Of a DNA stretch of 64,000 nt, positions 22,740 through 33,269 are shown one piece after another. A model generated the notes under the pieces. It searched no databases and was not told the origin of the DNA. It saw only the letters and a program-made list of their open reading frames with translations. How positions within the stretch are numbered: position 1 is the stretch's first letter; the number at the start of each line of letters is the position of its first letter. The translations under genes and the position numbers were made by a program. Source of the DNA: Corallium rubrum (taxonomy: Eukaryota > Cnidaria > Anthozoa > Scleralcyonacea > Coralliidae); the NCBI GenBank assembly GCA_964035015.1, contig OZ036004.1:10570076-10634075 (forward strand). The letters run 5' to 3'.

Positions 22740-23010
22740 AGTGAAAGGAATAATTTACAGCGGTAGATTATAAATAACTTATAAATAACTGATATACATA
22801 ACTAGATTGTGACAGATGTGACAGAAAATACCAATGTGACGAGAAGCGAGTGATCGGAAATAAAACAAGGAAGGTTGACAGAAGTATAATGAAGATGAAT
22901 AACGAGACAGACAAATAAAATAATAATAAAACTTGAAAACAATAATCAAAATAAAGATAGAGGCAAAGATTTAATGTTTTTGTTTACAAGGACGCATTAA
23001 TCTTTGAAAC

Positions 23011-23044
23011 AAGACGCCTGGTCAGGCGTTCACTCGGGCTACTG
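23011..23044 (-). repeat. Short dispersed end motif with ACGCCT hairpin
   Basis: The minus strand reads AGTAGCCCGAGTGAACGCCT, then a short loop and AGGCGTCTT. The same motif is on the plus strand at 48758 and 49591. Confidence 0.6.
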
Positions 23045-23299
23045 ATAAATCGCAGTGAGTAGGTGGAGGTGTTTTGAAATCAATGGAGAAACTTGTAGGG
23101 GGGGGGGGGGGGGGGGCACTTGTTTTAAGGCAGAGTGAGTAGACTAGTAATGTTTTAATTTTCAGGGGAAGCATGCTTCCCTTTTAGGAGCTCGAAGAGC
23201 TCAGGTGCGCCCCCCCCCCCCCCTCCCCAAAGACCGTGGCTATCTATTACTATATTAAAGTCTAAACACTATGGGGTGCCATATCCGCCAAAATTACAT

Positions 23300-23810
23300 T
23301 TTTCCGACATTAGTCAGCCATTTGCGCATTATTCAGCCCTATTTGTACATTAGCCAACCATTTTTTCTCATTATTCAGTCCTGTTTTAACATTAGCCAGC
23401 TATTTCTCTATTATTCAGTCCTGTTTTAACATTAGCCAGCTATTTCTCAATTATTCAGCCCCATTTGTAACATTAGCCAGCTATTTCTCAATTATTCAGC
23501 CCCATTTGTAACATTAGCCAGCTATTTCTCAATTATTCAGCCCCGTTTGTAATATTAGCCAGCTCATCGTTTATTATTCAGCCTTGTTTGTAACATTAGC
23601 CAGCTCATCGTTTATTATTCAGCCCCATTTGTAACATTAGCCAGCTATTTTCTGATTATTCAGCCCCATTTGTAATATTAGCCAGCTATTTTCTGATTAT
23701 TCAGCGTAAGTTGTAACATTAGCCAGCTATTTTCTCATTATTCAGCCAAGTTGTAACATTAGCCAGCTCTTTTCTCATTATTCAGCATAAGTTGTATAGC
23801 CAGCTGGTAT
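23300..23810 (+). repeat. 41-bp minisatellite array, forward
   Basis: About 12 units built on CATTAGCCAGCTATTTCTC and ATTATTCAGCCCCATTTGTA, with small variants. A mirrored array of the same units is at 26215-26870. Confidence 0.85.
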
Positions 23811-24661
23811 TATTTGACAAGTTTTCTTAAAGTGTCACTGAGACAAGGTTTTGCGAGAATTTAACTTCGACGAACTTTATTGAGATATAAATACCCCGTG
23901 TACAAAATTTAAACCGATATAAACAAATAGGTTTAAAGTTATAAACGTTTGAAATACTGAATATTGTGTCCGCCATTAAAATTTTCTTCACGGTGAATAT
24001 TGATACCTGAGAAGTGTTGTGACGTCATAGTCTGCGCACTTAGCCCGCACCTTCAAGCTATTTTGCGCACCCGCACTTGGATTTGGTCGATTTTGCGCAC
24101 CCGAGATCTCGTCGAAAAGTGCCCAACTCTGCAGTCTGGAAACAACTAAAAACATGTTCTGAAACCCTTTCAACTGAATCCAATAAGACTACGCATTGTA
24201 TAATTTCATCTAAGATTTCCAATATGCCTTGTGTATCACATTCCAGATCAGGTTGAAATAAACGGTCTCTAACAGACAGCAGTTTACTATGGTATCATTT
24301 CCCTCAAAGATGCGCGAGAAGGAACTGCCCCGGTCTCCGCCATTTTGAAAACGGCGGAAGCATGAGCACGACAATACGCACTATCATGCGCACGCATCAC
24401 TTTGGCGGGCTACCTGCATAACATATTTGTAAACGAAAGGAATTGAATTTGACAATTTCTGAAGATATTAGCTTTAAAAATAGTTAAATTTTTTTAGTAT
24501 TGGCCACGATTTAATGTATGTGGCCGCCAAAATGATGGACGTGCAACATTGTTCAACTGGCCTATAGGCGACTTGCACTTGCACTAAGAGGTCATGTGAT
24601 CTCAATCCTCTTAAAATAGCAGGTATTGAATTACAATATAGAGTGGTGTTTTAAATAAAAT

Positions 24662-25668
24662 CAACCTCGTACCCAGGGCCTTCTGAAAATGGCGGGGCGG
24701 AGAGAAGACCCTGGCAAAGGCTGGTCACGTGACACCAATAATTTTGGAATATTTTGATGAGTGACTCACACTGTACCGGGGGGCGCGATACAGTCACTGA
24801 TAAAGAAGTATAGTTTGTTATTCAGCGAACTATTTAAGCAACCAAGAATAACAAAAACCGTACAAATAACAAGACATTCTCTTAACAAATTTATAAAATC
24901 AGTTAATGACCATCTTTAGTAAGAAGCGTCTACACTACAACATATTTGCTTATTTAATATGCAAGCAAGAAGTATTTTAATATTTCGGTTTCTGGACTTT
25001 CCAAATCTAATTTAAAAAGTTTAGAAATATACAAAGCCAAAATCTTCAGTGCTGATCTATATTGTTCGTCAATCGTAGTATTGTTGTTGATCGAATATTT
25101 GTATTAAAGTACAACCTCAAAGTCAACGAGGACAGCAGATTCGAATATGCCGTTAAGCCGTTTGAGTATAAATCGACAGATACAACAATTAAATTTCCAC
25201 AAATCCCAAACTTAACATGTGGACAAGAAACATAAATGTGCTATACTGGACGGTAAATAAACTTCCAACAAACATTCGAATATTTTAAGTGTATGTAGCA
25301 GTACCTGTATTAAACCGCAGTCCGCAGTAGTTCTATTGAAAGCGGGCTTCTGTTTATCAGTTTATGATCGTTCGTCACCTTCAGCTTCATTTCTGGCGAT
25401 TGACGGCAACAAATATGAATTATCCAGCAAATGTCGTAAATTTTGAAATATATCTAATTTATTTACCGCTCGAATTTAACGTTACAGAATTTGCTACATT
25501 TGTAAGAACCGAATCAACCGCTCCCCCAGGACGGACGAAGCTCAAATTATCCACGTGACCAAATACTCCAAGAATCTTGGAGTATTTTGGAATCACGTGA
25601 CCAGCCTTTGCCAAGGGTCTTCTCATCTCGCCATTTTGAAAGCAGATAAGACCCTGGGTACGAGGTTG
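24662..25668. mobile_element. MITE with CAACCTCGTACCCAGG ends and 9-bp target duplication
   Basis: The left end CAACCTCGTACCCAGGGCC is mirrored at the right (CCCTGGGTACGAGGTTG). About 70 bp of each arm match, including GGTCACGTGA. Direct repeats AAATAAAAT flank it exactly (24653-24661 and 25669-25677). A short relative with the same kind of ends is at 32519-32737. A 9-bp duplication is typical of Mutator-like elements. No transposase is encoded. Confidence 0.8.
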
Positions 25669-26214
25669 AAATAAAATTTCTAAATTTCGATTTTCGAAAC
25701 TTGCATTGTCTTTGAGAAAACGGCGATAATGTAGCTGGTCATGTGACTAAAATGAAAATTTCACGCATGTATTTCCTTTACCTAACTAGATTGCATTATT
25801 GTTTGACAAATTGTTGTAACGAAGATATTTAAACACTTTATTAGTCAATTAAGTCAAATTTTGTGAGTTGTGTACTTAAAACTTTACTATCATACTTCAC
25901 GAACTAGAACCATAGCCATAATAAGCTATTAGCTGCATATACTATGAATTGGTATCCGTGTATTACTACTGATCAAACACGCTGAGTAGAAGACACAATC
26001 TGTTTCTATTTGGTCTCTGCCTGTGTGTTGTACTACAGAATACTATCGTCATTTGAATTTACACAAATCTAGACGACAATGTTACAATGATTAGGAAAAT
26101 AGAACTTTTGTAACTATATTTTAGAATGAACACTTCTAAAATTAGTAAACAGCTTGTCAAATAATATAGAAAAGGGGGAAATGCGCTGAATATTTATTAT
26201 GGAGTGCCATATCC

Positions 26215-26870
26215 GCTTGTGCTTATAACTCGTGCTGAATAATGAGAAAAGATATAAGATAAGATAAGATAAAAACTTTATTTCAAGAGGGTGACACCTT
26301 ACAATTAATTGATAAACTTGTGGCCCTCAAATTAGCTGGCTAATGTTACAACTTGTGCTGAATAATGAGAAAAGAGCTGGCTAATGTTACAACTTGCTGA
26401 ATAATAAGAAAAGAGCTGGCTAATGTTACAACTTGTGCTGAATAATGAGAAAAGAGCTGGCTAATGTTACAACTTACGCTGAATAATCAGAAAATAGCGG
26501 GCTAATGTTACAACTTACGCTGAATAATCAGAAAATAGCTGGCTAATATTACAAACGGGGCTGAATAATCAGAAAATAGCTGGCTAATGTTACAAATGGG
26601 GCTGAATAATAAACAATGAGTTGGCTAATGTTACAAACAAGGCTGAATAATAAACGATGAGCTGGCTAATATTACAAACGGGGCTGAATAATTGAGAAAT
26701 AGCTGGCTAATGTTACAAACGGGGCTGAATAATTGAGAAATAGCTGGCTAATGTTAAAACAGGACTGAATAACAGAGAAATAGCTGGCTAATGTTAAAAC
26801 AGGGTTGAATAATGAGAAAAAATGGTTGGCTAATGTACAAATAGGGCTGAATAATGCGCAAATTAATATT
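26215..26870 (-). repeat. 41-bp minisatellite array, mirrored
   Basis: Reverse complement of the array at 23300-23810 (units on AGCTGGCTAATGTTACAA and GGGGCTGAATAAT). It is interrupted near 26250-26330 by a foreign stretch with (GATAA)n and AAAACTTTATTTCAAGAGGG, which looks like a LINE 3' tail. Confidence 0.85.
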
Positions 26871-27524
26871 TCCATACAGCGTTGAGCGTTCACGTGTCGA
26901 GTCTCCTTAGGGTATTAAATATCAACACAGCATCCTTTACCTCTCAAGCCGTCGCTTGCAAGTTCACTTCATCAACGTACGTTGTGCTTCCATTCGCAGC
27001 ATTTGAGTAATTCAATGACATGTCATATAGCATTGTATTCAAGTTTCTGTTCGTGTTTAGTTTTGTAAGTTCGGGAGTCATACATTCGAAATCACTCGTC
27101 ATGTTATAGTGTAGTCCAGACTTTACCGCACATCCGCAATCCTGGCAGCGACTGTAAGCGTATATGATATCAAGATACTTGCTATAGCGACATTATACTG
27201 ACGAATAACTATGTCTGTGAACACACGAAAGAACACTTCACTTCACTCCACTCCACTTCAAACAACTTGATTAGACGAAGATTGAACTTGAATGAAGATT
27301 AGCATTTTAGCACGCATCAGTTTCGCAAAGCCTGACGTAATGACATAGACTCGGCCTACCATAGGTAGCCCGAGTAATTAATAAACTTTCTCAGATAAGA
27401 ACTTCAAATGGAGAAGTACCGGTAGCTAAAACAGAAAAGTCGTCAAACGAAATAGGGTGACCGGATAATTTATGGTGTGCGAGCACTGACAAAAGGCTAT
27501 ATAGACTTGCTCCAAGTCCGCCTC

Positions 27525-27880
27525 TTAGAACCGAAAAGTAAAAAAATGTCGAAAGGTCAAAAAGGTTTGAAAAGGACTTTGAGAAAGTCTACCAAAAGGC
27601 AAGAGTTGGATAGAACTTTTCCTGTATAAGGCGAGATGCCCATATATGTTCAGAAACTCTGACGTGTAAACATCGGCTTGTTTCGCCAATATATAACGCG
27701 TCACAGCGTTGGCACTTGTGTTTATAGACGATATGAGATCTGTAGGGACACGGTCTTTAAAGCGGAAAAGTCTAGACATACGAGTTATAGGTCGCAAGAT
27801 GACACGAAGTTTAATTTGTGGAAAAGCACATGAAAATAACTTAATCAGTAAATGGTAAAACAACAGGATTAATAACATTG
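27525..27880 (-). pseudogene. GIY-YIG endonuclease fragment of a Penelope-like retroelement
   Basis: One frame encodes IKLRVILRPITRMSRLFRF and KDRVPTDL, the linker that precedes GIY-YIG domains in such elements. After a one-base shift another frame reads VYKHKCQRCDALYIGETSR and then HVRVSEH, the zinc-binding and GIY-YIG core. The catalytic glutamate region and the reverse transcriptase are missing. It lies in the right half of the 5.6 kb inverted-end element. Confidence 0.65.
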
Positions 27881-28048
27881 CTGTAGACCCGGAGGCTAAA
27901 ATATTTTTTCAAGGAATGAGGAAATACATTTTTCAACAGATTGTTTAGGATATCCATTTTGGAATAAAATATTTTAGTATTTACTGTCACATCTGTCACC
28001 ATTTATAGTCATGTATCAGTTCAATTATTTATAATTATTCCTTTCACT

Positions 28049-28080
28049 CTGAAGATGTTACTGGACAGTAACGAAACGTC
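28049..28080 (+). other. Hammerhead-like core motif in the right inverted end
   Basis: Mirror of 22708-22739: CTGAAGA, stem GTTACTG/CAGTAAC, GAAACGTC. Here ACT before the core can pair with AGT after it, a three-base helix I. Weak alone, but the core order is right. Confidence 0.4.
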
Positions 28081-28257
28081 AGTCACTAAAATTTAATATG
28101 TTTGATTATTGGTTTCTTGTTTGACTTCAACAATACCTCTTTTAAGATAAAGAATAGTTTGCTGGGTAAAAATCTTTTTAACCAGACTACAATATCGAAT
28201 CAATTATGACACAACAGAAACAAGTTAAATTTTATAGTAGGTAGTTCTAATTGTTAT

Positions 28258-28477
28258 CGCGTGTTTTATGAAACAGCTATATTCAACAGATATTTGAAGC
28301 CAAGGATTCATCTATAAGATATCTTAATTGCTGAGATGCATTCATCCAAATAAATTATTGAGGAAGTTTCACACTTCCATCTTCCGTAATTGGAATTACA
28401 GTGAAGATTGTGGTACATGTAAGTTTCTAGTTTGCCGTGTTCAAACTTAACTACTTCAGACGAAGTTAGTTCGGAGG
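28258..28477 (+). other. Putative 5' non-coding exon and promoter region, unknown gene copy A
   Basis: This stretch aligns with 59262-59431: GAGATGCATTCATCCAAATAA, AATTGGAATTA, TTTGCCGTG, TCAAAC, CTACTTCAGAC, GTTAGTTCGGAGG. Both copies end in a strong donor (GTAAGTC, starting at 28478 and 59432). Conservation up to the donor and the absence of a long frame suggest an untranslated first exon. Confidence 0.5.
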
Positions 28478-28499
28478 GTAAGTCAGCTATAATATATAC

Positions 28500-28640
28500 A
28501 GTGTAGTAAAAATAGCGTGCTGCGTAGGCAGTGTAGAAACAACAATCGAAATATAGTAAGGTTAGATATACTGCCGAAACAGAGAACGTAAGAGTCTAAC
28601 GTTTCGAGCGAAGGCCCTTCGTCAGAGAGAAACGTAAAGA
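28500..28640 (-). repeat. Retroelement tail fragment with GACGAAGG motif
   Basis: Matches 50590-50705 closely and 42540-42625 in part (CAATCGAAATATAGTAAGG, then ATACTGCCGAAACAGAG). At 28596-28625 (minus) it reads CTGACGAAGGGCCTTCGCTC followed by GAAACGTTAG. It lies in the first intron of gene copy A and is absent from copy B. Confidence 0.6.
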
Positions 28641-29146
28641 GTGTAATTGTAAACAAACAATGAGCTTATATACGAGCTGTATATACGTATGAAACAACTA
28701 TTAAACATATTAAGTATACAAGGCAAATGTTTTAACTGGAAAGATAATGGCGTATAAAAAGATGTCCATTAACATTTCTTGAAAAACTTCCATGTGTAGG
28801 AGGAAATTTTATGATAATATCTTGCACTGGAAAAGTCAACTTCGAATACTTCATTGCCGATTCGACCGAGACTTAGAGTTTTACAGACATCTGCTTCACA
28901 CGTATTAGTGGATTTTTAGTTATATAATATGGAGCGATGAGCAATTAAGCTTGCACACCTAATTCACGAATAAGTTACATTAATTAGGGTTATTTATTAT
29001 ATACTGTAGATGCGAGTGTTTTACTAGGAAATATACAGTGTCGTATTTTCCATATCCTCACTAGTGAAGATATCGATGGCGTCATTAAGAATTTTACCTC
29101 TTTTTGCATTGAATCTATATAATAAAAGAAAATTACACGCTGGCTT

Positions 29147-29253
29147 GAAGATATGAATTTTATCTTCTCGTGGTAAAAACGATATTTTACTCATTCGCTA
29201 CGCTCATTCGTAAAATATTGTTTTCACCACTCGAAGATAAAATCCATATCTTC
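29147..29253. mobile_element. Small fold-back element just before the coding exon of copy A
   Basis: GAAGATATGAATTTTATCTT at the left is mirrored by AAGATAAAATCCATATCTTC. The arms meet around ATTCGCTACGCTCATTCG. It ends six bases before the ATG at 29259, and copy B has nothing like it there, so copy A may have lost its original acceptor and start. Confidence 0.75.
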
Positions 29254-29258
29254 GCACC

Positions 29259-29637
29259 ATGCACCGTACGTGTAATATCCTCTATATATATCACGCTATT
29301 ATACTAGGCGAGTTGGACTACAAGGACTACTTAGGACTACAAGGCGAGTTGAACGAGAACGAGTGTATAGCGACAGGCGAAGAAGACAAAATCAAAAATC
29401 TCGCCAAAAATGTATCGAGGGAGTTAAAAGCGTTGGGTGATGAGCTAAACGCAACAGGGCGAAAGAAAGAAAAGGTCGACAAGCAAGAAGAGTCGGATAG
29501 TGATAGATCATACTCGCTTTATCACTGCATGGATGTAGTTGATCGGGTTATAATGCTCTATGAGCAAGATGCAAAGAATTTGATTTCGGACATGAAGAAA
29601 CGGGAGAAACTCCTTAGAGGAGTTCTTCAAATAACAG
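29259..29637 (+). CDS. Unknown coiled-coil protein, coding exon, copy A
   Basis: ATG 29259 opens 126 codons plus one base, ending at CAG before the donor GTAAATC (29638). Residues about 40-126 align with copy B at roughly 65% by eye: KIKNLAKNVSRELKALGDEL, NATGRKK, MDVVDRVIML, KKREKLLRGVLQITG. The region is rich in Lys and Glu and helical in character, a likely coiled coil. The N-terminus differs from copy B and includes a small internal duplication of DYK/LQGEL-like words, so the start is uncertain. The family is not recognised. It joins in phase 1 to the exon at 30902. Confidence 0.6.
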
Positions 29638-29964
29638 GTAAATCACACTCCTATATCCATTCGCTAATTTAAAGAAATAGGAGAGATATAATACAAACTG
29701 GAAAGAAACCTGAAAGTTAAAGCAAAGTAGGGCAGTAAAGACATGGTAATATTTCGACCTATTTCCAATGTCGTTATCATCATCCATCGTTTTCGATCGC
29801 CCTTATCATCATATCATCCATCGTGGTCATCATCATCTCTCATCGTAATCATGCATCATCCACCGTCGTCATCATCAGCTTCAAAATCATCATCACCATC
29901 GCGTGATGGACCATCAAAATAATGGATCAACATTATGCCCATCTGAAAACTAACATTAAGCGTC

Positions 29965-30736
29965 GTCACATTACCAGAAATTGATGACAAAATGGCCGCC
30001 GCTTAAGGGCTAATTTACATATATAGCCTTTATGAAATGGCATCTAATTTTGAACAGTAAATATATAACGGGGAAATATTAAAATGAAAATTCTGCTAAT
30101 TGAGTATCTCACCTGCTATTTCCCGACCTCGCTATTTAAGCAATAGCGATTTTCAAATTATTCACTTCCTTATTTGTTTAAATCAGGTCTACCTACGATC
30201 TGCCAAATGACTATATTATCTCTCGAGCTATCGTTTGTCAGTGTTTGACCCTCCATCAATCATGGGGTGTTCAAAATGCATATTTTCTTGTTGTAATTAC
30301 AAGTTGGGTAGTTGTTGAATTGGATGTATACAACTTCAGCCAATTTGGTCAATATGTAATTTATTACATACACTTGAGATAAAGGTTCTTCTATCAACTC
30401 TCAAACATTTGACCAAAGACGATTTTGAAGGTATCAAACAAAATCCTACCGCAATCCAGTGGTGCATGACTTGCTTATTTGTTTACTATTTTCAACACAA
30501 TTTGGCAGATCGCAGATATATCTGATGAAAATAAATAGGTGTCTAAATGATTGGATAATGGTTGTTGTTTAAATCAGGTCGGCAAATAGTTGGCAAGCTA
30601 CTCAATAAGCAGAATTCTCACTAATATATTCGCCCTATATATTTACTGTTCAAAATGGGACGCCATCCTCTAAGGTATATATGTAAATTGGCTTTCAAGC
30701 GGTGGCCATTTTGTCATTAATTTCTGGTAATGTCAT
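29965..30736. mobile_element. Inverted-repeat element in the last intron of copy A
   Basis: ACATTACCAGAAATT plus GACAAAATGGCC at the left is mirrored by GGCCATTTTGTC and AATTTCTGGTAATGT at the right. The arms run about 100 bp (CTATATATTTACTGTTCAAA mirrored). It is 770 bp and encodes nothing. Confidence 0.75.
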
Positions 30737-30901
30737 CAATAAATATTTTCGTCAATTTGTAGCAAGCCCTTTTAGTCCCGGACCCCCCCGTATAAAGTAT
30801 CTTCCCACCATCTTCTCCCTCCTAAGTACCGATTCGCTTTACTAGATATTTCACGAACGTATCGCATACCCTTTCTCCTTACTGTTATTTCCTTTTTACA
30901 G

Positions 30902-31369
30902 AACTAACCAGCCAATTTTATCTTTTTGAATACCTGGAATGGGCGTGCATGCTCCTGGATGATCCTGAGAATCCTTTTGCGGATGAATTCAATCGTGTCA
31001 AAAAATGTCATGAGGAGGTTGAGGAGAAAAAGGATGAATGAAATGATCGAAGCTAAAGAAATCGACAAAAGAAAAGAAAAGCAGTTTGACAACGTCGTCA
31101 GACTGGCCCATCTCAAAATAAATTCGAGCCGCAGTCGTCTGGTCGTAGCTGAAGAGATCATTGTTAAGATTGATACGATATTGAGTACCAAAAAGTGGAT
31201 GTCGCGCTTTATTCGTGGCACTAGCTGGCTTGTTTCGTCTTTTTATTTATATCAGGCATTTTCTACTATCATTCCTTTTCCGATATTCGTTGCAGGTTCG
31301 ATCTTGACTGGGATAGCGTGCTTGTCTCTTTTCCCTCAAAACGAATATGCGTTTTACAAAGTGCTTTAA
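30902..31369 (+). pseudogene. Unknown coiled-coil protein, last exon, copy A (one frameshift)
   Basis: The acceptor CTTTTTACAG ends at 30901. Joined in phase 1 to the previous exon, the frame reads ELTSQFYLFEYLEWACMLL, then DDPENPFADEFNRVKKCHEE, and stops at TGA 31039. A second frame, closed before 30926 and open from there to 31369, continues past that stop with MNEMIEAKEIDKRKEK, a helical stretch and two hydrophobic segments (SWLVSSFYLYQAFSTIIPF and IFVAGSILTGIACLSLF). A one-base difference, plausibly in the AAAAA run at 31027-31031, would fuse them. The product would be a coiled-coil protein with a C-terminal membrane hairpin. Either copy A is newly dead or the base call is wrong. Confidence 0.55.
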
Positions 31370-31993
31370 TTCGAATGCCGAGTTCAACCATCGTCACCTG
31401 AGGAGAGAACTGAATGACTTATGGGCAAGCATAGAGAGCTTAAAAGAGCTTAAAAGATCTTAAAAGGGCCAGATATTGACTAAAGAAAAACAATACTGAC
31501 TTGCAGAACAATTGTTGGTAGCTCAATAACCTTATCTGTCCTTATAGTAATAGAAGCTTTAATCAAACTCACTAAGTAATACAGTACTACAATAATAACA
31601 ACAGATCACAATACATTACAAACAGTAAAAGATGAGTTTGACAAGGGGCTAGGCAAACCCCGTACATAAATCAATAAAGTCATGACAATACACATAATGG
31701 TCCACTATTTACTACTATACAGAATGCGCCATTATTCGCACCTGACGCTGAACTCAGCCCCCTACCCCCGAAATCAAAACAATTTAGTTTGAAATAGACG
31801 GATAATGGAAGTATTCAAAGGGCTGATCCCGACGTCAAGCACTGAAAAAGACGCATCCTGCTATTCCTGAATCTTGCCAGTAATGAAAGCTGCCTTTTTA
31901 ATTCGACACGATAGTGTCTGAACTGTTGAGAAATTCAAAATAAAGTAGACCCAGTCCTACAGAACGGTGCCGTGCCTATTGATTCCACACAAA
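31370..31993. other. No gene seen
   Basis: AT-rich 3' flank of gene copy A. Short AAAAGAGCTTAAAAGAGCTT repeats lie near 31440; otherwise featureless. Confidence 0.5.
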
Positions 31994-32175
31994 TGAACGA
32001 ACGAACGAACGAACGAACGAACGAACGAACGAACGAACGAACGAACGAACGAACGAACGAACGAACGAACGAACGAACGAACGAACGAACGAACGAACGA
32101 ACGAACGAACGAACGAACGAACGAACGAACGAACGAACGAACGAACGAACGAACGAACGAACGAACGAACGAACG
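31994..32175 (+). repeat. (GAAC)n microsatellite
   Basis: About 45 uninterrupted GAAC units. The frames through it (Asn-Glu-Arg-Thr on plus, Val-Arg-Ser-Phe on minus) are repeat translations. Confidence 0.95.
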
Positions 32176-32518
32176 GATTCACAAGCAGAATATGAAGCAG
32201 TGCTAACAGCATTATAACAACATGACTATCTGCATATAAAGAGTGCATGGGAAAGTGGTAGTATGAAATTCTACTTGCTGAAATTACAATATAGCTTATC
32301 CGAACGCTGGACCACAACTTTTAAAAACTGGTCGCTTTAACACTATAGTCTACTACGTCTACACAGGTCCGAACAAATTAATCGGAAGCGCACCGAAATC
32401 TGCACAGTTCTGCCTGTTTAAACAGAATATGCGCGAAGCCCTACATAGACTGTCACTGACCTTTGTCAAATGAAGCAGCCTTCTCAACATGACGTAATTA
32501 TGCATTCATGGTAAAAGA

Positions 32519-32737
32519 CAATCTCGTTCCCAGAGCCCACGTTCCCCTTACCCAGCGGGCGGGAAACGAGAGGCTCTGGGATAATCCGTTCACGCCATCA
32601 CAGGATTCTTGTTATCCGGAAGAAGAGTTATATAGAGTTCACTGTGTTCATCAGCCAACGAAATATCGATGTGAAACGGATTATCCCAGAGTCTCTCGTT
32701 TCCCGGGTGGGGAACGTAGGCTCTGGGAACGAGGTTG
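32519..32737. mobile_element. Short MITE with CAATCTCGTTCCCAGAG ends and 9-bp target duplication
   Basis: CAATCTCGTTCCCAGAGCC is mirrored at the right by GGCTCTGGGAACGAGGTTG. The arms continue through GGGAAACGAGAG and GGATAATCCGTT. The direct repeat GGTAAAAGA sits on both sides. The ends match the 1 kb element at 24662-25668, so they are one family. Confidence 0.8.
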
Positions 32738-33269
32738 GGTAAAAGATGGTAAAAGAAATAAACGTTTTACCAGATCGATAGTCTCGCGCGCTTTACACCA
32801 ATCAGAGATCTAATAAATACACGTACTCAAATGAGTAGATTTACTGATCTCTCCCGTTCAGTTCGAGTCCTTTTCCGGGTACTCCAGTTTTCTTCCCTCC
32901 AGTGATGTAGCATAGTGAGAAAAGTGGGGAGAGGTAGTTGCGAGTGTCAAAGGCTTGAAAAACATCTAACAGTCCAGAGGGCATGCCCCCCCCCCCCCCC
33001 CACTACGACACTGCCCTCTGTAAAATCAACAATACGATCTTAAAGTTATACTGATTCTGTGTAAAGTGTATAGTTGAATGTCAACATTTTTTTTTGGATT
33101 TGAGCTTTTATTTATTGTTATATTGAACTTGATGCTGTATCAATATCCTAAACATTACACAGATTACGACAACTACAAAAATATTATGCAACTTAGCAGG
33201 ATTGCTCAAATAGCAAATTAAAGTACCAGGATTGTCCAAATTTCAGTAACAGTGCATGTATTCTTTTTC

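Larger units (their letters stand above)
22611..28189. mobile_element. 5.6 kb element with long inverted ends and 8-9 bp target duplication
   Basis: The left end AGTCTGGTTAAAAAGAT is mirrored at the right end (ATCTTTTTAACCAGACT). The inverted similarity runs about 200 bp inward and includes CAGTAACGAAACGTC and TGTCACATCTGTCAC. Both flanks carry the direct repeat CAATATCGA (22602-22610 and 28190-28198), so the whole block inserted as a unit. Inside lie mirrored 41-bp arrays, a separate MITE (24662-25668) and a GIY-YIG retroelement fragment. Inverted long ends with a GIY-YIG piece suggest a Penelope-like origin, but the reverse transcriptase is not visible. Confidence 0.7.

Noticed and set aside
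31021..31041. Programmed frameshift site
   Set aside because: The GAGAAAAAGG run is not a canonical slippery heptamer and the needed shift is +1; an indel in the A run is simpler.
31972..32317. Asn-Glu-Arg-Thr repeat protein
   Set aside because: Translation of the GAAC microsatellite.
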